Positions 60,010 to 64,000 of a stretch of 64,000 bases of DNA are shown in pieces. A program made the position numbers and the translations under genes. The first letter of the stretch is position 1. Each line of letters opens with the position of its first letter. This stretch comes from Flavobacterium pectinovorum. Lineage in GTDB: Bacteria; Bacteroidota; Bacteroidia; Flavobacteriales; Flavobacteriaceae. The stretch lies in NCBI RefSeq assembly GCF_900142715.1, contig NZ_FRBX01000002.1, forward strand, positions 124,001-188,000. Reading direction: 5' to 3'. The notes below the pieces were generated by a model that was not told the origin of the DNA, searched no databases, and was given only the letters and a program-made list of their open reading frames with translations.

Positions 60010-61475
60010 TATTTAATCACAGTTATTGATCCTTTTTTTTCACCTGCGTCGCCTTTAATGACATAGTAATAAACTGGATTGACATTTTTAAAATCTATTG
60101 AGGTTTGTGGCCAATCGCCCTGATAATCGACAACGTCCAAAACCATATCACCATTTGAACTTATTATCATTACTTTGGTGTTTGTATTTTTATATTCATT
60201 TGGGATATTCCAATATGGATTTAAACCACTTAACTTAATAATATTCGGAATAACCGTTGATGGCGCCGAAGGCCCGGAAACTCTAAACTCAAATTCTGTT
60301 GAAGCAAGACATCCTGAACTTTGAGAGATCTTAACTTTATAATTTCCTGTAACTGCAACTAAATACGAATTCGTAGTTGCTCCATTAATTAAAGTTCCAT
60401 TAAAATACCATTCAAAAGTTGGGCTTGTTGCATCCGTTGTAACTGATACATTTAAAGTTTCTCCCTCTTCAATACGATTGATTTCCGGACTTACCGGAAC
60501 ATCAATACTTGCGTTAAAACCGTTACTTTTTAAATCTATACTTCCTGTAGCTATACACCCGCCAAAATCTACATCAACTGTATATAAACCGGATTCATTT
60601 GCTGTAATACTTCTTGTAGAACCCGGAATGGCCTGACCATTTCTTTTCCAAACATAGCTGTTTCCAGAAGTAGCAGTTAAAACTGTACCACTGCCATTGG
60701 CGCAAAAAGGGTTTCCAAGACTTGAATTAATTACCGCTGCAGAGCCTGAACCGGAAGAAACAACATTAACACGGTTTGAACTCGTATTCGGTTCCGTACA
60801 AACTCCATATTCTATTTGTGAATAATATTCACCTGGCGCATTTATTACTAACGATAAACCTGTTTGTCCGGCAATAAGAACATTGTCTTTAAACCATTTA
60901 TATTTAAGATTAGGATAATTTGCGGGAGATGAAGTTTTAACATTGGGTGTTTCGTTAAAAACTGTCAGTGTCATACTACTGCCTGCGCAGATAGTAGCTT
61001 CTGTATTTTTATTATTGATATAAAAAGCACCCTCATAACTTTTAAAAAACACTCCAAAAGAAGTTTCACCTACTGAGTTTTTAATTCTCTGACTTACTAC
61101 TCCTGTAGAACTTTTTACCCTCATGCTATAAGTATCAGAGCCTATTAGTTCTTCTGGCACAGCAAATCGAATCGTCTTTTGCGTTGCGCCTGGATCACTA
61201 ACGCTGATCTCTCGGGCAATCATAGTGTTTTGTGTAAAGCTTCCGGAAGGATCTGAAAATTCAATTTGAAAAGTTGTTCCAGCCGGAAAATCCAGATAAG
61301 TAAAAGTTGCTTTGTATTCGTTGAAACTCGCACCCGCACAAAATCTGTCAAGACCAGCTTCTAGTTGTTGTGGAACTATGATTGGTGCCTGAGCATGCAG
61401 GTTTGATTTAGCAATAAATAAAAAGCTAAATAAAAAAAAGTATTTAGTAAAAGAGAGAGTAATTTTTCGAATCAT
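60009..61475 (-). CDS. sprC: SprC-like exported protein with Ig-like domains
   Basis: A 488-residue exported protein. It has a signal peptide (FFLFSFLFIAKSNLHAQ), then a domain with LDRFCAGASFNEYKATF, several Ig/PKD-like beta domains with paired cysteines (SMTLTVFNETPN, KYKWFKDNVLIAGQTGL, YVWKRNGQAIPGSTRSI, FEWYFNGTLINGATTNSY), and a C-terminal domain of about 80 residues (IIKLSGLNPYWNIPNEYKNT to GSITVIK) resembling the type B sorting domain. Position upstream of sprD and sprB matches sprC of F. johnsoniae. Its start overlaps the preceding gene by 4 bases and its stop overlaps sprD by one, so the three are translated as a unit. Confidence 0.85.
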   Translation of the reverse strand: MIRKITLSFTKYFFLFSFLFIAKSNLHAQAPIIVPQQLEAGLDRFCAGASFNEYKATFTYLDFPAGTTFQIEFSDPSGSFTQNTMIAREISVSDPGATQKTIRFAVPEELIGSDTYSMRVKSSTGVVSQRIKNSVGETSFGVFFKSYEGAFYINNKNTEATICAGSSMTLTVFNETPNVKTSSPANYPNLKYKWFKDNVLIAGQTGLSLVINAPGEYYSQIEYGVCTEPNTSSNRVNVVSSGSGSAAVINSSLGNPFCANGSGTVLTATSGNSYVWKRNGQAIPGSTRSITANESGLYTVDVDFGGCIATGSIDLKSNGFNASIDVPVSPEINRIEEGETLNVSVTTDATSPTFEWYFNGTLINGATTNSYLVAVTGNYKVKISQSSGCLASTEFEFRVSGPSAPSTVIPNIIKLSGLNPYWNIPNEYKNTNTKVMIISSNGDMVLDVVDYQGDWPQTSIDFKNVNPVYYYVIKGDAGEKKGSITVIK

Positions 61476-61885
61476 ATAGTGCGTTTTCTTGCTAAATCTA
61501 TATCTTCAAAAAACAAAATATCAATGAATGTTTCAGAAAAATCATATTTGTAGTTCTCAATAATGTCTTTTGCAAGAACTGAATAAGAACCAGCAATTAC
61601 TGAATTTTCGTCACATCCTGAAGTAGTTTGATTCTCTACATCAGCTGCCATAGCAAGGCTATCCTTGGGGATGGATAGCCCTACTATAAACTGATTAGAA
61701 TTATCTAATTTGCTGATACGTTTATCAGCTATATCATTCTTTTGATTAAGTGTACACGAAGTCATCTCGCAATCAGAAACAACAGAAACTGTAGGTTTTT
61801 CTATTGTATTCTGTGCATACAGACATGACGTTACAGGCGAAATCAAAAATATTATACAAGTAAAATATCTTTTTATCGGGGCCAT
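61472..61885 (-). CDS. Small exported protein at the head of the spr genes, unknown
   Basis: A 137-residue protein with an N-terminal signal (YFTCIIFLISPVTSCLYAQ). Cleavage could be by signal peptidase I after YAQ or at a possible lipobox VTSC. The mature part has scattered Cys (CEMTSCTLNQ, TTSGCDE) and an acidic end FIDILFFEDIDLARKRTI. No domain is recognised. The ATGA overlap with sprC (4 bases) implies joint translation and a link to the SprB system. Confidence 0.75.
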   Translation of the reverse strand: MAPIKRYFTCIIFLISPVTSCLYAQNTIEKPTVSVVSDCEMTSCTLNQKNDIADKRISKLDNSNQFIVGLSIPKDSLAMAADVENQTTSGCDENSVIAGSYSVLAKDIIENYKYDFSETFIDILFFEDIDLARKRTI

Positions 61886-61989
61886 TATATTTTGATCTTT
61901 ATTTGGGTCCGTTGAGACGAATACACATAAATTGTGTCTGGGGACTTTATTAATAAAATTTACGCTCTGAAATAAAAATCTAAATCTAT

Positions 61990-63249
61990 CTATCTGTTTC
62001 CGCTAGATGCTGTAATTTTTCCTAATTGTAATCTGAAATCTGGTTTCTTAGGGTTATAGATATCAATGAATGTCTCTTTGTTGTCACTTTGAGATTTAAC
62101 ATTAAAGAAAACAGTATTACCATACCAGCTCTCTAAATCTTCGTTGTTAGAATTGTATTCAGTAAAGATGTTTCCTTTACATAGGTTGAAATACATTTCT
62201 TCAAATTTGATTTTTTTAAGGTTGGCATCGTTAATCTCAGTTTTGCTATCTAGTAAAACAGCAGGATTAAATCCAGAGATTACACTTCTTTTCATCTCAA
62301 GAGAAGCATTTTCAGCAACATAAATTGCTTCTTTTACTAAACCAGCCTGAATATCAGCATTGATGTTTTCGCTATCATTAAGCATTGTAATGTTTGTTGC
62401 AGCAACAAGAGTTTGTTTTTTAGTAAAATCAGTTTCGCTTTTCTTTTCGTATGATTTTACTTCCATGCAACGAGAACCATCTTTATTACTTGATAAATAA
62501 GAAGATCTTACCGCTAATGAATTGTATAAACGACATTGAATACCTTGAGTAAATTTATAATCGTCGTTGATTGATTTGTATGATACTAATTTACTAGCAT
62601 TTACATCACCACCGTAAAAAGCAAATGAGTCACCACCAGAGTAGCTTACCATAACGTTTTCAAGAATAGTTTTGTTTCCAACACCTGCAATAGTTAAACC
62701 ATTGAAAGTATCCATACCTTTAACTTTTTTACCTGCAAACTCGATTCTAACATATCTTAAAATACCTGAGTTACCAGCTACATTGTCACCACCGTAAGTA
62801 GTAAGTGTAGGATCAAGATCTAGATTGTAAGAACCAACATTTCCAAATTTGTTAATTGGCGCATCACCAAGAATTACAAGTCCACCCCAGTCACCAGCTT
62901 TTTTCTGGCTGCGGTTTGATGTAAATACAATTGGATCTGTTTCTAAACCATCTGCAACAAGTTGCGCACCTTTTGTAACTACCAATGTTCCTTTTGTTTC
63001 GAAATCACCAATAATTAAAGTTCCCGGTTCAATTGTTAAAACGGCATTGTTTGTAACATAAACGTTTCCTTGCAAAACATAAATGTTTCTTTTAAGCAAT
63101 TTAGTATTAACAGAAATGTTTCCTGCTAAAATTTGGTTTGCTTCACCATAGTCAACTTTGTTAGGCTTAAATTCAGTCCAGTTGTTCAACCAGTTGTTGT
63201 AGCCCATAATTCCTTTTTCTTGTTGAGCACTCATACTCGTAACTGTCAA
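61990..63249 (-). CDS. Exported beta-helix-like protein with broken signal peptide
   Basis: A 419-residue frame read from a TTG at 63249. Seen: VYVTNNAVLTIEPGTLIIGD, a typical segment of Bacteroidota parallel beta-helix proteins, with DPIVFTSNRSQ, AGDWGGLVILGDAPIN, GILRYVRIEFAGKK and MVSYSGGDSFAFYGG further on. Such proteins are sometimes misnamed multidrug transporters. Upstream the frame continues as KITQIICVLLTVTSMSAQQ, a good signal peptide, but lacks its Met. An ATG at 63281 leads into it only if the run of six A (complement 63273-63278) had seven. So the gene carries a one-base deletion, a sequencing error, or a slippage switch. Function unknown; same strand as the spr genes. Confidence 0.7.
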   Translation of the reverse strand: MTVTSMSAQQEKGIMGYNNWLNNWTEFKPNKVDYGEANQILAGNISVNTKLLKRNIYVLQGNVYVTNNAVLTIEPGTLIIGDFETKGTLVVTKGAQLVADGLETDPIVFTSNRSQKKAGDWGGLVILGDAPINKFGNVGSYNLDLDPTLTTYGGDNVAGNSGILRYVRIEFAGKKVKGMDTFNGLTIAGVGNKTILENVMVSYSGGDSFAFYGGDVNASKLVSYKSINDDYKFTQGIQCRLYNSLAVRSSYLSSNKDGSRCMEVKSYEKKSETDFTKKQTLVAATNITMLNDSENINADIQAGLVKEAIYVAENASLEMKRSVISGFNPAVLLDSKTEINDANLKKIKFEEMYFNLCKGNIFTEYNSNNEDLESWYGNTVFFNVKSQSDNKETFIDIYNPKKPDFRLQLGKITASSGNR

Positions 63250-63333
63250 AAGAACGCAGATAATTTGAGTAATTTTTTCATGATAAAAGGGTATTAGGTT
63301 AATAATAAATTTGGGTATGCGTAATATGATAAA

Positions 63334-63383
63334 AACTCATCTCGATTTTCCTGAAAGCTATCAGAACACATCGAGAACGAGTT
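63334..63383 (-). terminator. Hairpin after the 150-residue gene
   Basis: AACTCATCTCGAT (63334-63346) pairs with ATCGAGAACGAGTT (63370-63383) with a small internal mismatch. On the minus strand the stem runs into a short T-run (complement of 63330-63335). It may end transcription of the gene upstream. The rest of the 214-base gap has no ORF beyond the broken signal peptide of the next gene. Confidence 0.4.
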
Positions 63384-63463
63384 AATATTTTTTAACTTCT
63401 TTTAGATGTTCGAGTTCATTTACGTAAACACTTCAAAGAAAGTTTTAAAAAATTTTATTTTTA

Positions 63464-63916
63464 TTACATTTCGTTCAATTCATTGAACTCGTGTAATGAT
63501 TTTAATGTGCTTTCGTAAAATAAAATAGCTGCAATTAAGTTTCCTTTATCAGAGTATGGCATCATTTTTCTTTGAAACTCTACAGTTACGTCTAAGAATG
63601 CTGATGTACCTACAGCCTGATTGTCTAAAACTTTTTTGTGCTCAGAATCGTCCGGAATACCTAAGTCTGCCATCGTCACACCTGGTTTTGTCACCAATGC
63701 AATGTAAGGGAGAGTCTTAACTAATACTTTAATTCGTTCAATGTACAACTCTAAAAGTTCTCCTTTTTGCATACCGCTCAATTCTTTTTGATCGTGGTAT
63801 TTACGAATAAGAGCTGTTGTACTAATAATACTTCTGGGAGCGTTCTTAGCTTGAGCTGATGCTGCCGCAGTTGTCAAAATAAAAAATAAGCTTAAAAAAA
63901 TAATTTTCCCTTTCAT
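63464..63916 (-). CDS. Small exported protein, unknown, upstream of the spr locus
   Basis: A 150-residue protein with a clear signal peptide (IIFLSLFFILTTAAASAQ) and a mature, mainly helical part of about 128 residues (LIRKYHDQKELSGMQKGELL, then LYIERIKVLVKTLPYIAL, and NLIAAILFYESTLKSLHEF). No Cys or catalytic motif is seen. The family is not recognised. A good promoter lies upstream and a hairpin downstream, so it can be expressed alone. Confidence 0.78.
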   Translation of the reverse strand: MKGKIIFLSLFFILTTAAASAQAKNAPRSIISTTALIRKYHDQKELSGMQKGELLELYIERIKVLVKTLPYIALVTKPGVTMADLGIPDDSEHKKVLDNQAVGTSAFLDVTVEFQRKMMPYSDKGNLIAAILFYESTLKSLHEFNELNEM

Positions 63917-63949
63917 AAATTCTTATTAAAAATTGGTTGTTGATGAAAA

Positions 63950-63980
63950 CAAAAATATATAAATTATGTTAAATCGCAAC
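63950..63980 (-). promoter_or_regulatory. Promoter of the 150-residue exported protein
   Basis: On the minus strand, GTTG (complement of 63977-63980) and TATTTTTG (complement of 63950-63957) are separated by 19 bases. This is close to the Bacteroidota TTTG / TAnnTTTG pattern, 33 bases before the ATG at 63916. Confidence 0.5.
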
Positions 63981-64000
63981 TTTAATGTTTTTTTTTTTCG

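Overview
The window is a chromosomal segment of a gliding Flavobacterium-like member of the Bacteroidota. Pointers are the AT-rich sequence, several TAnnTTTG-type -7 promoter boxes, and a sprC-sprD-sprB-sprF gliding locus encoding a giant 5.4-kilo-residue adhesin with a type IX secretion C-terminal domain. The gene order of that locus matches what I remember of Flavobacterium johnsoniae. No tRNA, rRNA, CRISPR array or prophage was seen, and no gene-free stretch exceeds about 280 bases.

1-15.1 kb: a partial unknown gene, a crotonase and a histidine kinase precede a large haem locus. hemJ and hemH lie on the minus strand, followed by an AraC-type regulator. Divergent from it on the plus strand are hemA-hemC-hemD-hemE-(RAYT transposase, small unknown, GNAT)-hemF-fda-hemB and a cytochrome c lipoprotein. 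The path from glutamyl-tRNA to haem is covered except for glutamate-1-semialdehyde aminotransferase. Three paired palindromic repeats lie between hemD and the gene after the RAYT, two of them flanking the RAYT, so they are probably its target family. hemB is the non-zinc type and hemH has an internal cysteine cluster.

15.1-28.5 kb: M13 peptidase, EamA transporter, SCO protein, FeoA-FeoB plus a 40-residue FeoB-associated membrane peptide, a 39-residue membrane microprotein, HD hydrolase, acyl-ACP desaturase, PlsC, RnpA, a DUF4349 lipoprotein, an S41 protease and a double OmpA-domain protein.

28.6-31.7 kb: a compact ribosomal peptide (RiPP) cluster. An unlisted 55-residue precursor with a Val-Ser-Gly-Gly leader end and a Tyr-containing core is followed by a 20-bp palindrome, a radical SAM/SPASM maturase and an exported alpha/beta hydrolase. 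A divergent XRE regulator faces it. This is the best candidate for an undescribed system.

31.7-37.1 kb: ElaA-like acetyltransferase, DUF1579 and DUF4837 lipoproteins, a LysM lytic transglycosylase and phosphoglycerate kinase. 37.4-64 kb: the gliding adhesin locus sprF, sprB, sprD, sprC (minus strand), with three less-known exported proteins upstream, one of which carries an apparent one-base frameshift in its signal peptide.

Across the window, short intergenic tandem arrays of different sequence share a strict 7-bp period and often touch a start or stop codon.
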